Assembly: GCF_038024065.1 (NCBI RefSeq)
Contig: NZ_CP150667.1
Coordinates: 2,673,501 to 2,737,500, forward strand
Origin: Polaribacter sejongensis
GTDB taxonomy: Bacteria; Bacteroidota; Bacteroidia; Flavobacteriales; Flavobacteriaceae
Reading direction: 5' to 3'
DNA: 64,000 nucleotides
A program made the position numbers and the translations under genes. The notes beneath the pieces were generated by a model that did no database searches, was not told the origin of the DNA, and was given only the letters and a program-made list of their open reading frames with translations. Shown piece by piece: positions 9,566 to 17,964 of this stretch (position 1 is the first letter of the stretch; every line of letters begins with the position of its first letter).

Positions 9566-9594
9566 ACAATAATTTTGTTATTATTGTAGCTTTG
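9566..9594 (+). promoter_or_regulatory. Promoter -7 element with adjacent inverted repeat, upstream of the MoxR ATPase gene
   Basis: TAGCTTTG (9587-9594) matches the Bacteroidota -7 element TAnnTTTG, 35 bp before the start codon. Just upstream, ACAATAAT (9566-9573) and ATTATTGT (9580-9587) form an 8-bp inverted repeat that would overlap bound RNA polymerase and may be an operator. Confidence 0.5.
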
Positions 9595-9629
9595 TTCCTG
9601 TAAAAAATAACACCTAATACAATATTACA

Positions 9630-10619
9630 ATGGATGTAGATGTAAGAGCTATTAATGAGAAAATAGAAAGAGAAAGTGCCTTTATAGACATTCTTACTTT
9701 AGAAATGAATAAAGTAATTGTTGGCCAAAAACAAATGATAGAAAGTTTGTTAATTGGATTGATTGGAAACGGTCATATTTTGCTAGAAGGGGTTCCTGGA
9801 TTGGCAAAAACCCTAGCAATTAACACGTTATCTAAAGCGGTACAAGCTTCTTTTAGTAGAGTTCAGTTTACACCAGATTTATTACCTGCAGATGTTGTTG
9901 GAACCATGATTTACAACATGAAAGAAAACAACTTTGAGATCAAAAAAGGTCCTATTTTTGCAAATTTTGTGTTAGCAGATGAGATTAACAGAGCACCTGC
10001 AAAAGTGCAATCTGCTTTGTTAGAAGCAATGCAAGAGCGCCAAATTACTATTGGCGACACTACTTTTAAGTTAGACGAACCTTTTTTAGTAATGGCAACT
10101 CAAAACCCTGTAGAACAAGAAGGAACCTATCCTTTACCAGAAGCACAAGTAGATAGATTTATGCTAAAGGTTGTTATTGACTACCCTAAATTACAAGACG
10201 AACAAATAATTATGCGTCAGAATTTGTCTGGCGGATTTGCAAAAGTAAACCCTGTAGTTTCTGTAGAACAAATTATTAGAGCAAGAGAAGTAGCTAATGA
10301 AGTATATATGGATGAAAAAATTGAGAAATACATTCTTGATATCATCTTTGCAACTCGTTATCCAGAGAAATATAACTTACCACAATTAAAAGATTTAATT
10401 AGTTTCGGAGCATCTCCAAGGGGAAGTATCAACCTTGCAAAAGCAGCAAAATGTTATGCTTTTATCAAAAGAAGAGGGTATGTAATACCAGAAGATGTTA
10501 GAGCGGTTGTTTTTGATATTTTACGTCACAGAATAGGAATTACGTATGAAGCAGAAGCAGAAAACGTAACGTCTGTAGACATTATCAACTCAATTATTAA
10601 TGAAATTGAAGTACCATAG
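9630..10619 (+). CDS. MoxR-family AAA+ ATPase of the Bat locus
   Basis: A cytoplasmic AAA+ chaperone-like ATPase of 329 residues. It has Walker A (EGVPGLAKT, near 54-62), Walker B (VLADEINRAP, near 115-124) and the sensor motif MATQNPVEQEGTYPLPEAQ near 157, which is characteristic of the MoxR family. MoxR proteins work with von Willebrand factor A (VWA) proteins encoded nearby, and four such partner genes follow on the same strand. First gene of the Bat (aerotolerance) locus; its promoter is at 9587-9594. The gap to the next gene contains repeat debris. Confidence 0.93.
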   Translation: MDVDVRAINEKIERESAFIDILTLEMNKVIVGQKQMIESLLIGLIGNGHILLEGVPGLAKTLAINTLSKAVQASFSRVQFTPDLLPADVVGTMIYNMKENNFEIKKGPIFANFVLADEINRAPAKVQSALLEAMQERQITIGDTTFKLDEPFLVMATQNPVEQEGTYPLPEAQVDRFMLKVVIDYPKLQDEQIIMRQNLSGGFAKVNPVVSVEQIIRAREVANEVYMDEKIEKYILDIIFATRYPEKYNLPQLKDLISFGASPRGSINLAKAAKCYAFIKRRGYVIPEDVRAVVFDILRHRIGITYEAEAENVTSVDIINSIINEIEVP

Positions 10620-10628
10620 AAAAGAGTT

Positions 10629-10719
10629 TGCAGTAAAAACAGTTGCAGTAGGCAGTTGCTTACTCATGTTTCAATAAACTCGATTCAATTATACGCTTCA
10701 ACATTTAAACAATTACACG
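10629..10719. repeat. Repeat debris between the MoxR and DUF58 genes
   Basis: CAGTTGCTTACT (10654-10665) recurs at 52404-52415, and AAACAATTACACG (10707-10719) recurs at 13926-13938 beside the S23 gene. The 100-bp gap holds no gene and looks like the remains of the same repeat type that flanks the four-helix-bundle gene. Confidence 0.5.
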
Positions 10720-11589
10720 TTGCAAACTAAGGAGATACTTAAAAAAGTTCGTAAAATAGAAATTAAGACAAAGCGTTTGTCTAATGATATTTTTGGAGGT
10801 GAATACCATTCATCTTTCAAAGGACGTGGTATGACTTTTTCTGAAGTAAGACAATACCAATTTGGCGATGATGTAAGAGCCATTGACTGGAATGTTACTG
10901 CACGTTACAACGAGCCATATATAAAAGTTTTTGAGGAAGAGCGCGAGTTAACCATGATGCTTTTAGTAGATGTTTCTGGTTCAGAATTATTTGGTACATC
11001 CACACAGTTTAAGAAAGATACGGTTACAGAAATTGCCGCAACATTGGCCTTTTCTGCTACTCAAAATAACGATAAAGTAGGTTTAATTTTATTTTCTGAT
11101 GATGTAGAACTTTTTATTCCTCCTAAAAAAGGAAAAAGTCACGTTTTAAGAATTATTAGAGAGCTGATAGAATTTAAACCTAAAAGTAAAAAAACCAATA
11201 TTGCTGCTGCTTTAAAATTTTTATCTAGTGTGATGAAAAAAAGAGCGATTGTTTTTATGTTATCCGATTTTATGGATGATGATTACGAAAAAACACTAAA
11301 AATTGCGGCTAAAAAACACGACTTAACAGGAATAAGAGTTTTTGATAAACACGATGAAGAAATTCCTAATTTAGGAATGGTGCCTATGTTAGATTCTGAA
11401 ACAGGTAATGTACAGTTGATAAACACTGCTTCAAAATCTGTAAGAACTAGCTACAAAGCAAATGCCTTACGTTTGTCTGATTACTATTTAAACATGTTTA
11501 AAAGGAGTGGCGCAGGTACTGTTAACACAAGAGTTGATGAAAACTACGTAAAAAAATTATTAGGTTATTTTAAACATAAAGGAAGATAG
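10720..11589 (+). CDS. DUF58 domain protein of the Bat locus (VWA-like)
   Basis: A 289-residue cytoplasmic protein with the DUF58 core SFKGRGMTFSEVRQYQFGDD followed by IDWNVTAR (residues about 33-60) and a degenerate MIDAS-like VDVSGS near 83-88. DUF58 proteins are regular partners of MoxR ATPases and are thought to be targets or adaptors of the chaperone. The start is TTG 10720, directly before the conserved KEILKKVRKIE segment; no ATG lies close enough. It sits 100 bp after the ATPase gene and 20 bp before the next gene. Confidence 0.88.
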   Translation: MQTKEILKKVRKIEIKTKRLSNDIFGGEYHSSFKGRGMTFSEVRQYQFGDDVRAIDWNVTARYNEPYIKVFEEERELTMMLLVDVSGSELFGTSTQFKKDTVTEIAATLAFSATQNNDKVGLILFSDDVELFIPPKKGKSHVLRIIRELIEFKPKSKKTNIAAALKFLSSVMKKRAIVFMLSDFMDDDYEKTLKIAAKKHDLTGIRVFDKHDEEIPNLGMVPMLDSETGNVQLINTASKSVRTSYKANALRLSDYYLNMFKRSGAGTVNTRVDENYVKKLLGYFKHKGR

Positions 11590-11609
11590 TAACGCAGTTA
11601 CCCTTAAAA

Positions 11610-12527
11610 ATGAAAAAACAACTATTTTACATACTACTATTCGTTTCAACCATAGGTTTTGCACAAGAATCAATGGTAAAAGCAGAAATTGACACCACTA
11701 ATATTAGAATTGGTGAACAATTCAATTTAAAGATTACTGTGGATGACACTCAGAATGTGATCATGCCCAAATTGCAATTAAAGGGTTTAGAAATTATAGA
11801 TTCTACTCAAGTAGATACTATCAAAAACTCCTTAATAAGAAAGTATATTTTAACTGGTTTTGATAGTGGTGCATTTTACATTCCGCAACAACAAATATTT
11901 GTAAAAAATCAAGCTTTTTTAACAGATTCTTTATTGGTAAATGTAGCTACCATCGCTATTGACACAACTAAAGTAAAAAAGTTCCCTATCAAATCTATTA
12001 AAAGTGAACCATATACTTTTGATGATTTTAAAATATACATTTATATACTTTTAGCAGCATTAGCAATTATCAGTTTCTGGATTTATTGGTTTGTCATCAG
12101 AAAAAGAAAAGAAGAAGTGGAGGAAGATACTTATAAAGCAATGCCTCCTTATGACGAAGCTATTTTAAAATTAAATGAATTAGACGAAAAATTATTGTGG
12201 CAAAACAATAAAGTAAAAGAATATTATTCTGAATTGACAGAAATTGTACGTGGTTATATAGAGCGAGAATTAAAAGTACCTGCTTTAGAGAAAACAACTG
12301 ACGAAGTTTTAGACATGCTAAAAGACTTTAAGGACGCAGAAACCATACAAACATCAGAAGATACTATTAAAAAGTTAAGAGATTTATTAAGGGAAGCAGA
12401 TTTAGTGAAATTTGCAAAATCGAAACCTTTAGCTTTAGAAATAGAAGAAGATAGAAAAGATGCTCAGGATATTTTGAGTAATTTAAAACCTAAACCAATT
12501 ATTGAAGAGAATGATGAATTGGAGTAA
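11610..12527 (+). CDS. Membrane-anchored protein of the Bat locus (BatD-N-like/DUF4381-like)
   Basis: A 305-residue protein. A signal peptide (1-18, ending GFAQ) precedes an extracytoplasmic beta-sandwich resembling the N-terminal repeat of BatD (about 19-135), then one membrane helix (about 142-166), then a basic and acidic cytoplasmic helical region to residue 305 with LTEIVRGYIERELK near 210. This layout is usual between the DUF58 and batA genes in Bacteroidota. Its role is inferred from context: a membrane partner for the ATPase/VWA system. The 3' end overlaps the region where batA starts. Confidence 0.75.
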   Translation: MKKQLFYILLFVSTIGFAQESMVKAEIDTTNIRIGEQFNLKITVDDTQNVIMPKLQLKGLEIIDSTQVDTIKNSLIRKYILTGFDSGAFYIPQQQIFVKNQAFLTDSLLVNVATIAIDTTKVKKFPIKSIKSEPYTFDDFKIYIYILLAALAIISFWIYWFVIRKRKEEVEEDTYKAMPPYDEAILKLNELDEKLLWQNNKVKEYYSELTEIVRGYIERELKVPALEKTTDEVLDMLKDFKDAETIQTSEDTIKKLRDLLREADLVKFAKSKPLALEIEEDRKDAQDILSNLKPKPIIEENDELE

Positions 12528-13518
12528 TTTTGAGTTTCATAATCCGGAGTTTTTGTGGTTACTAATTGTAATTCCATTAGTAGCAGTCTGGCATTTTTTT
12601 ATGCGTAAAAAAGATGCTGCAGTATTAACAATGCCAAGTATAAAAGGTTTTAAAACAGATTCGCTTTTATCAAAATTAAAACCACTTTTATATCTTTTAA
12701 GAATACTAGCTTTAGTGGCAATTATTGTCGCTTTAGCAAGACCGAGAAATGTTTCTGTTAGTAAAAAAACAAAGAGTAATAAAGGAATAGATATTGTAAT
12801 GGCAATTGATGTTTCTGCAAGTATGTTGGCAAAAGATTTAAAACCTAACAGATTAGAAGCTCTTAAAAAAGTAGCCATAGATTTTGTAGATAGAAGACCA
12901 AACGACAGAATAGGGATTGTTGTATATGCCGGAGAAAGCTTTACACAAACACCTATTACAAGTGATAAAGGGATTGTAAAACGAACCATTTCCGAACTTC
13001 AATGGGGACAATTAGAAGGCGGAACAGCTATTGGAATGGGATTGGGTTCTGCCGTAAACAGGTTAAAAGAAAGTACTGCAAAAAGTAAGGTTATTATCTT
13101 ATTAACAGACGGTGTAAATAATACTGGTAACATAGACCCAAGAACAGCTACAGAACTTGCAAAAGAACTAGAAATTAAAACCTACACCATAGGATTAGGA
13201 ACTAATGGAATGGCAGATTTTCCTTACAGTAAAGACCCAAGAACAGGAAAATTACAATTTAGAAAGCTGCCCGTAGAAATTGATGAAGAATTGCTTAAAG
13301 AAATAGCTACGGAAACCCAAGGTAAATATTTTAGAGCTACAGATAATGAGTCTTTAAAAGAAATTTATGATGAAATTGACAAGCTTGAAAAAACGAAGAT
13401 AGAAGAATTTAAGTATTACAATTATCAAGAAAAATATAGAATTTTTATCTTTTTAGGATTAGGATTCTTGTTATTAGAATTTTTGTTGAGAAACACCATT
13501 TTTAAATCGTTTATTTAG
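12514..13518 (+). CDS. batA: BatA, VWA-domain membrane protein
   Basis: A 334-residue inner-membrane protein: two N-terminal helices (about 10-27 and 58-74) and one C-terminal helix hold a periplasmic or cytoplasmic VWA domain. The MIDAS metal site is intact: DVSAS near residue 93, the T in the GGTAIG segment near 170 and LTDGVNN near 201. BatA belongs to the Bat system first described for oxygen tolerance in Bacteroides. I choose ATG 12514 (MNWSNFEF); ATG 12511 is equally possible, while TTG 12502 would add residues not expected in the family. It overlaps the preceding gene by 14 bp, suggesting coupling. Confidence 0.88.
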   Translation: MNWSNFEFHNPEFLWLLIVIPLVAVWHFFMRKKDAAVLTMPSIKGFKTDSLLSKLKPLLYLLRILALVAIIVALARPRNVSVSKKTKSNKGIDIVMAIDVSASMLAKDLKPNRLEALKKVAIDFVDRRPNDRIGIVVYAGESFTQTPITSDKGIVKRTISELQWGQLEGGTAIGMGLGSAVNRLKESTAKSKVIILLTDGVNNTGNIDPRTATELAKELEIKTYTIGLGTNGMADFPYSKDPRTGKLQFRKLPVEIDEELLKEIATETQGKYFRATDNESLKEIYDEIDKLEKTKIEEFKYYNYQEKYRIFIFLGLGFLLLEFLLRNTIFKSFI

Positions 13519-13520
13519 AG

Positions 13521-13948
13521 AATGTGTAATTGTTGAATTGTTTAATCGTGTAAATGTAAAAAGGATGTATGTATTTTCATTTGAAAAGCTGAAGGTTTGG
13601 CAAGAAGCTATAGATCTCTCCGTAGAAGTTTATAGCATTACCAAAAACTTTCCTACTGATGAAAAATACGGAATTACAAGTCAATTAAAAAGAGCTTCAA
13701 ATTTAATTTCAGCAAATATAGCAGAAGGTACATCTAGAATTACAAATAAAGACAAAGCACATTTTTCAACAATAGCATTTAGTTCAACTATGGAAGTTTT
13801 AAATCATATTATTTTATGTCATAAACTTCAATTTATAAACGAAGAAATTTATAATGGCCTGCGTGAGAAAATTTATAAAATATCTAACATGTTAAATGCT
13901 TTACGCAAAGCACAGTTAAACAAATAAACAATTACACGATTACACATT
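13521..13948. repeat. Inverted repeats flanking the four-helix-bundle gene
   Basis: AATGTGTAAT (13521-13530) is the exact reverse complement of ATTACACATT (13939-13948), and TAATCGTGTAA (13543-13553) is the exact reverse complement of TTACACGATTA (13932-13942). They bracket one gene and separate batA from batB, as expected for an inserted unit. Confidence 0.65.
13565..13927 (+). CDS. Four-helix-bundle protein (S23/23S rRNA intervening-sequence type)
   Basis: A 120-residue all-helical protein with the family signatures FEKLKVWQEAIDLS near residues 6-19, QLKRASNLISANIAEG near 41-56 and a C-terminal helix ending ALRKAQLNK. Such genes were first seen inside intervening sequences of 23S rRNA but are mostly free-standing in Bacteroidota; their function is not established. 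ATG 13565 is used; the TTG at 13538 lies in the left flanking repeat. It sits between batA and batB, which are normally adjacent, inside inverted repeats, so it looks like an insertion into the operon that keeps the same transcription direction. Confidence 0.85.
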   Translation: MYVFSFEKLKVWQEAIDLSVEVYSITKNFPTDEKYGITSQLKRASNLISANIAEGTSRITNKDKAHFSTIAFSSTMEVLNHIILCHKLQFINEEIYNGLREKIYKISNMLNALRKAQLNK

Positions 13949-13955
13949 AAAAACA

Positions 13956-15002
13956 ATGTACAAAATAGAAGAACCCGTTTATTTTTCCCTGCTTATAATC
14001 ATTCCAGCAATGATTGTTGTTTTCTTGTTGGTTTTATGGTGGAAAAAAAGAACACAGAAAAAATTTGCTGATTTAAATTTACTTCAAAATTTAGCTCCAA
14101 ATTCATCCACTTTTAAATCGGTTTTAAAACTGGTATTTTTACTTTTAGGAATTACTTTTTTAGTAATAGCCTTAGTAAACCCTAAAATGGGAACCAAATT
14201 ACAAACCGTAAAAAGAGAAGGTGTAGATATTGTCTTTGCCTTAGATGTTTCTAAAAGTATGTTGGCAGAAGATATTGCCCCTAACAGATTAGAAAAAGCT
14301 AAACAAATTATCTCTAAAACTATTGATAAATTAGGTTCCGACAGAGTTGGTATTATTATTTATGCCGGAAATGCGTATCCGCTTTTACCAATAACCACAG
14401 ATCATGCAGCTGCAAATATGTTTTTGCAAAATGCGAATCCAGATATGGTTTCTAGTCAAGGTACAGACATCAATGGAGCGCTAGAATTAGCAAAAACTTA
14501 TTATAATAATGACGAACAAACAAATCGTTTTTTAATTATTATTTCTGATGGTGAAGATCATCAAGAAGAAACAAAACAAGTAGCCCAAACATTAACCGAA
14601 GAGGGCGTAAAGATTTACACAATTGGTGTAGGAACAGAAAATGGAGGCCCAATACCGATGCGTGTAAATGGATCTATGATTGGCTACAAAAAAGACAATA
14701 AAGGAGAAACTGTCATCACCAAACGTATGCCAGATGTTTTACAAGGCATTGCAGATGCTGCAGATGGTAATTATATTGATGGTAACATTACCAATGAACC
14801 TGTAACTGTAATTGCAGATATTATTGCAAATGCTGAAAAAAGCGAGTTCGAAACAAAACAATTTTCTGATTATAAAGACCAATTTCAATGGTTTGTAGCC
14901 ATCGGATTGCTATTCTTATTGATTGATATTTTATTATTTGACAAGAAAACCAAATGGTTGCGAAAAGTAGATTTGTTTGATGAAGAAAAACAGAAGAAAT
15001 AA
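13956..15002 (+). CDS. batB: BatB, VWA-domain membrane protein
   Basis: A 348-residue paralogue of BatA. Two N-terminal membrane helices (about 10-30 and 54-74), a VWA domain with the MIDAS residues DVSKS near 94, SSQGTDI near 168 and ISDGEDH near 196, and a C-terminal helix (about 309-328) with a short charged tail. Acts at the inner membrane with the MoxR ATPase and the other Bat proteins. A strong hairpin 70 bp after the stop suggests that the first Bat transcription unit ends here. Confidence 0.9.
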   Translation: MYKIEEPVYFSLLIIIPAMIVVFLLVLWWKKRTQKKFADLNLLQNLAPNSSTFKSVLKLVFLLLGITFLVIALVNPKMGTKLQTVKREGVDIVFALDVSKSMLAEDIAPNRLEKAKQIISKTIDKLGSDRVGIIIYAGNAYPLLPITTDHAAANMFLQNANPDMVSSQGTDINGALELAKTYYNNDEQTNRFLIIISDGEDHQEETKQVAQTLTEEGVKIYTIGVGTENGGPIPMRVNGSMIGYKKDNKGETVITKRMPDVLQGIADAADGNYIDGNITNEPVTVIADIIANAEKSEFETKQFSDYKDQFQWFVAIGLLFLLIDILLFDKKTKWLRKVDLFDEEKQKK

Positions 15003-15072
15003 CGACTTTACTCCTTCCGAGGTACGAGGAAATTTCTTAAAATTACAACCTTTTTATAAAGTTACATTTTAG

Positions 15073-15107
15073 ATGAGCTGATTAATAATTTTAATCAGCT
15101 CATTTGT
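15073..15107 (+). terminator. Terminator after batB
   Basis: ATGAGCTGATTAA (15073-15085) pairs perfectly with TTAATCAGCTCAT (15091-15103), followed by TTGTTTT. It separates batB from the glycosyltransferase gene. Confidence 0.75.
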
Positions 15108-15179
15108 TTTATTTCATTTGTTAGAAAAAACTTCATCTATTACACAATAAAATCTTCCGCTCATTAAATAAGGATACTT

Positions 15180-15200
15180 TTTACCCATAAAATGGGTAAA
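15180..15200. promoter_or_regulatory. Perfect inverted repeat upstream of the glycosyltransferase gene
   Basis: TTTACCCAT (15180-15188) and ATGGGTAAA (15192-15200) are separated by AAA. It lies 115 bp before the start codon in the 312-bp gap after batB and has no T tract, so an operator is more likely than a terminator. Farther down, TAATCTTG (15279-15286) is a one-mismatch -7 element. Confidence 0.4.
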
Positions 15201-15314
15201 TAATACACACTTAAAAACACCTGAAAAAGATAAACTACTGTAAAACAGATACATCTACTAATGGTACATATATTGATTTAATCTTGGTACAAAAAGTCCT
15301 AAACAACCACCATC

Positions 15315-16709
15315 ATGAAATCAACAGCATTTAATTTAAAGTTACAAAATAATAAATTTTCCATAGAAGACAGAAAAACTTCTCCAATTAACTTTAGAGC
15401 GGTTATTGTTCTTGTTAGTTCATTTGTTATAATGATTGGTGCCGCTTTTGCAGTTTACTTATTACAAGATGATTTTTCAAAATTTAATTTTGAAAGATTA
15501 AACAATAGTTTCGGAGCTGTATTTTTTAATCTTGCAGCTGTATTATTTGTTTTTACATCATTAACATTTCTTTACGATGTATACTTATATTTTAAATACA
15601 AGCCTATTGAATCTGTAAGTGATGAAGAATTGCCAACAGTTACCGTTATTGTGCCAGCATATAACGAAGGGAAGCAAGTTTGGGCTACCTTAAAAAGTTT
15701 AGCTAAAAGTGATTATCCTAAAGAAAAATTACAATTATTATCTATTGATGATGGTAGTAAAGATGATACTTGGGAGTGGATGAAAGAAGCTAAAAGAATT
15801 TTAGGAGATCAAGTTACTATTATGCAACAGCCTAAAAATATGGGTAAGCGTCATGCTTTATACCGTGGTTTTAACATGGGAACAGGAGAGATTTTTGTTA
15901 CTGTTGATAGTGATTCAATCGTAAAAGAAGACACACTACGTAATCTAGTAAGTCCATTAGTTGTTGATGAAAAATGTGGAGCTGTAGCTGGTAATATACA
16001 AGTACTGAATAATAAAAAAGCTTTATTACCAAAAATGTTAAATGTAAGTTTTGTAATGAGTTTCGAATTTAAACGTTCTGCTGAAAGTAGTTTAAACTCA
16101 GTATTATGTACCCCTGGTGCTTTAGCTGCTTATAGATCAACTGCTGTTTTTGCTTGTTTACCAGAATGGATAGATCAAAAATTTATGGGTAAAGCTTCTG
16201 ATATTGGAGAAGACAGAGCATTAACTAATATGATATTAAAGCAAGGTTACAGCGTATTATTTCAAAGAAATGCTTTTGCTTATACAAATGTACCGGAAGA
16301 TTATAAAGGCTTGTATAAAATGTTTATTAGATGGGGAAGAAGTAATGTTAGAGAAAACATTGCAATGTCTAAATTTGTATTTACAAACTTTAAAGAAGGA
16401 AACAAATTCGGATCTAGATTATTGTTTTTAACACAATCAATTAAAATGATTATGTCTTATCCTTTCTTAATATTTATGTTATATTTTATAATTGCACATC
16501 CAGCATTATTTATAAGCTCTACGTTATTAAGTATTTTAATAATATCTACTTTTCCAGTATTATTTTACGCAAAAAGATACGATTTTAAAGAAGCATTTTG
16601 GGCATATTCATATAGTATACTATATACTTTTGGGTTGTTCTGGATTACTCCGTATGCCATTGCAACAGCAGGAAAAAGTGGTTGGTTAACTAGAGAATTA
16701 GCCGCTTAA
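15315..16709 (+). CDS. Membrane family 2 glycosyltransferase (hyaluronan/chitin synthase-like)
   Basis: A 464-residue processive-type GT2 enzyme. Two membrane helices (about 25-48 and 63-88) come first, then the GT-A domain with VIVPAYNEG (about 111-119), SIDDGSKDD (about 140-148), the metal-binding DSDS near 196-199 and GEDRAL near 299, then several C-terminal helices. The product-site motif QxxRW, usual in this superfamily, reads MFIRW here, so the Q is missing. The sugar and product cannot be told from sequence. It interrupts the Bat locus between batB and batC but has terminators on both sides and so is probably an independent unit. Confidence 0.85.
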   Translation: MKSTAFNLKLQNNKFSIEDRKTSPINFRAVIVLVSSFVIMIGAAFAVYLLQDDFSKFNFERLNNSFGAVFFNLAAVLFVFTSLTFLYDVYLYFKYKPIESVSDEELPTVTVIVPAYNEGKQVWATLKSLAKSDYPKEKLQLLSIDDGSKDDTWEWMKEAKRILGDQVTIMQQPKNMGKRHALYRGFNMGTGEIFVTVDSDSIVKEDTLRNLVSPLVVDEKCGAVAGNIQVLNNKKALLPKMLNVSFVMSFEFKRSAESSLNSVLCTPGALAAYRSTAVFACLPEWIDQKFMGKASDIGEDRALTNMILKQGYSVLFQRNAFAYTNVPEDYKGLYKMFIRWGRSNVRENIAMSKFVFTNFKEGNKFGSRLLFLTQSIKMIMSYPFLIFMLYFIIAHPALFISSTLLSILIISTFPVLFYAKRYDFKEAFWAYSYSILYTFGLFWITPYAIATAGKSGWLTRELAA

Positions 16710-16763
16710 GTAGCATAAAAATAACATATAAATAATTCTGCACCCCTATGTAGAATTATTGAG

Positions 16764-16808
16764 AAAACATCCAGGAGGCTCTTTTATAGCGTAAACTGGA
16801 TGTTTTTA
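16764..16808 (+). terminator. Terminator after the glycosyltransferase gene
   Basis: ACATCCAG (16767-16774 region) and CTGGATGT (16796-16803) form a stem followed by TTTTATTT. Confidence 0.65.
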
Positions 16809-16948
16809 TTTGTAGAAAATTAAACACAATATTTTTCCTCCCAAACCACTTCACCATACAATAAGTTCGTCAAAAGCAACCTAAAACAATGAATATTAGG
16901 CTCCTTAAAAATAACAACTTATTAACAAAATTCTTTTTTTGAATACCT

Positions 16949-16956
16949 TACTTTTG
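16949..16956 (+). promoter_or_regulatory. Promoter -7 element for batC-batD-batE
   Basis: TACTTTTG matches TAnnTTTG exactly, 34 bp before ATG 16990 and after the terminator at 16764-16808, so the second half of the Bat locus has its own promoter. Confidence 0.5.
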
Positions 16957-16989
16957 TAATCATTACTTTTATGTAAAAAGATACAAATT

Positions 16990-17832
16990 ATGAAAGAAGT
17001 TAAAGGTAACATGAAGATCTTACAGTACATCCTTATCGTTTTCTTAATGCTATTTTCACCGAAAGAAATTTTAGCACAAAAAGACTCTATTGCCTTACAA
17101 CGAGAAGCTAGAAAGTTGTTAAGACAAGGAAATGATTTATATAGTAAAAAGCAATTTACAGATGCTTCAGTTGCGTATCAGAAATCATTATCAAACAATA
17201 CAAAATACGATAAAGCATCTTACAATTTAGGTAATGCTTTATATGAAAATAATAATTTTAAAGAAGCGGTACCACAATACGAATTAACCGCAGAAACTGC
17301 AAAAGATAAGTTTACAAAGGCAGAAGCGTATCATAACATTGGTAACGCAATGATGGAGCAAAAACAATATCAAGCTGCTGTAGATGCCTACAAAAATTCC
17401 TTAAGAAATAACCCTAATGATGATGAAACTCGTTATAATTTAGCCGTTGCTCAATCCTTACTAGAAAAGGAAAATCAGGATAATAAAGACGACAAAAATA
17501 AGGACAACAAGGATAAAAAAGATCAGGACAAGAAAGACAAAGACGATAAGAAAGACGGAGACGACAAAGATAAAGATAAGGATAAAGACAAAGATCAAAA
17601 AGACCAGAAGGATAAGGACGGCAAGGGAGATGATGAAAAAGACAAAAATAAAGATCCTAAAAAAGATGAGAAAAAGGAACAAGAAAAGCCTAAACCTCAA
17701 CCAGGAAAAATGTCTCCAGAACAAGTAAAGCAATTGTTAGAAAGCTTAAATAACGAGGAAAAGAAAACACAAAAGAAAATGAATGCTCAAAAAGCAAAAG
17801 GCGAAAAAGTAAAACAAGAAAAAGATTGGTAG
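16990..17832 (+). CDS. batC: BatC, secreted tetratricopeptide protein with Lys/Asp-rich tail
   Basis: A 280-residue exported protein: signal peptide ending ILAQ near residue 30, then about three tetratricopeptide repeats (residues 37-155, for example SYNLGNALYENNNFKEAV), then a low-complexity tract made almost only of K, D, Q and N (about 156-235), then a short helical end. The TPR part is the protein-interaction platform of the Bat system; the charged tract is probably disordered. ATG 17011 is an alternative start that gives a shorter signal peptide. A promoter element lies at 16949-16956; batD follows. Confidence 0.85.
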   Translation: MKEVKGNMKILQYILIVFLMLFSPKEILAQKDSIALQREARKLLRQGNDLYSKKQFTDASVAYQKSLSNNTKYDKASYNLGNALYENNNFKEAVPQYELTAETAKDKFTKAEAYHNIGNAMMEQKQYQAAVDAYKNSLRNNPNDDETRYNLAVAQSLLEKENQDNKDDKNKDNKDKKDQDKKDKDDKKDGDDKDKDKDKDKDQKDQKDKDGKGDDEKDKNKDPKKDEKKEQEKPKPQPGKMSPEQVKQLLESLNNEEKKTQKKMNAQKAKGEKVKQEKDW

Positions 17833-17964
17833 AAATCTACCCTTAATCTTAATTGAAGTTAACGTACATCATATTCTAAAAATTAGTTTGTTTAAAAAAT
17901 AAGTACAAAATTGAATACATATAAAATTAAAACAATAAGTAAAACTCAAGAGTGGCTTTCACAA

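Noticed and set aside
12537..12989. 150-codon frame on the minus strand inside batA
   Set aside because: The plus strand has a full VWA protein with intact metal-site motifs; the antisense frame has no recognisable features.
15073..15103. TGATTA...TAATCA palindrome as a Crp-type site
   Set aside because: The half-sites are 11 bp apart instead of 4 and the structure is a long perfect stem with a T-rich tail, so it is a terminator.
17461..17733. Hydrophobic 90-codon frame on the minus strand
   Set aside because: It is the antisense of the Lys/Asp-rich tract of BatC, where AAA/GAC-type codons read as Phe, Leu and Val in reverse.
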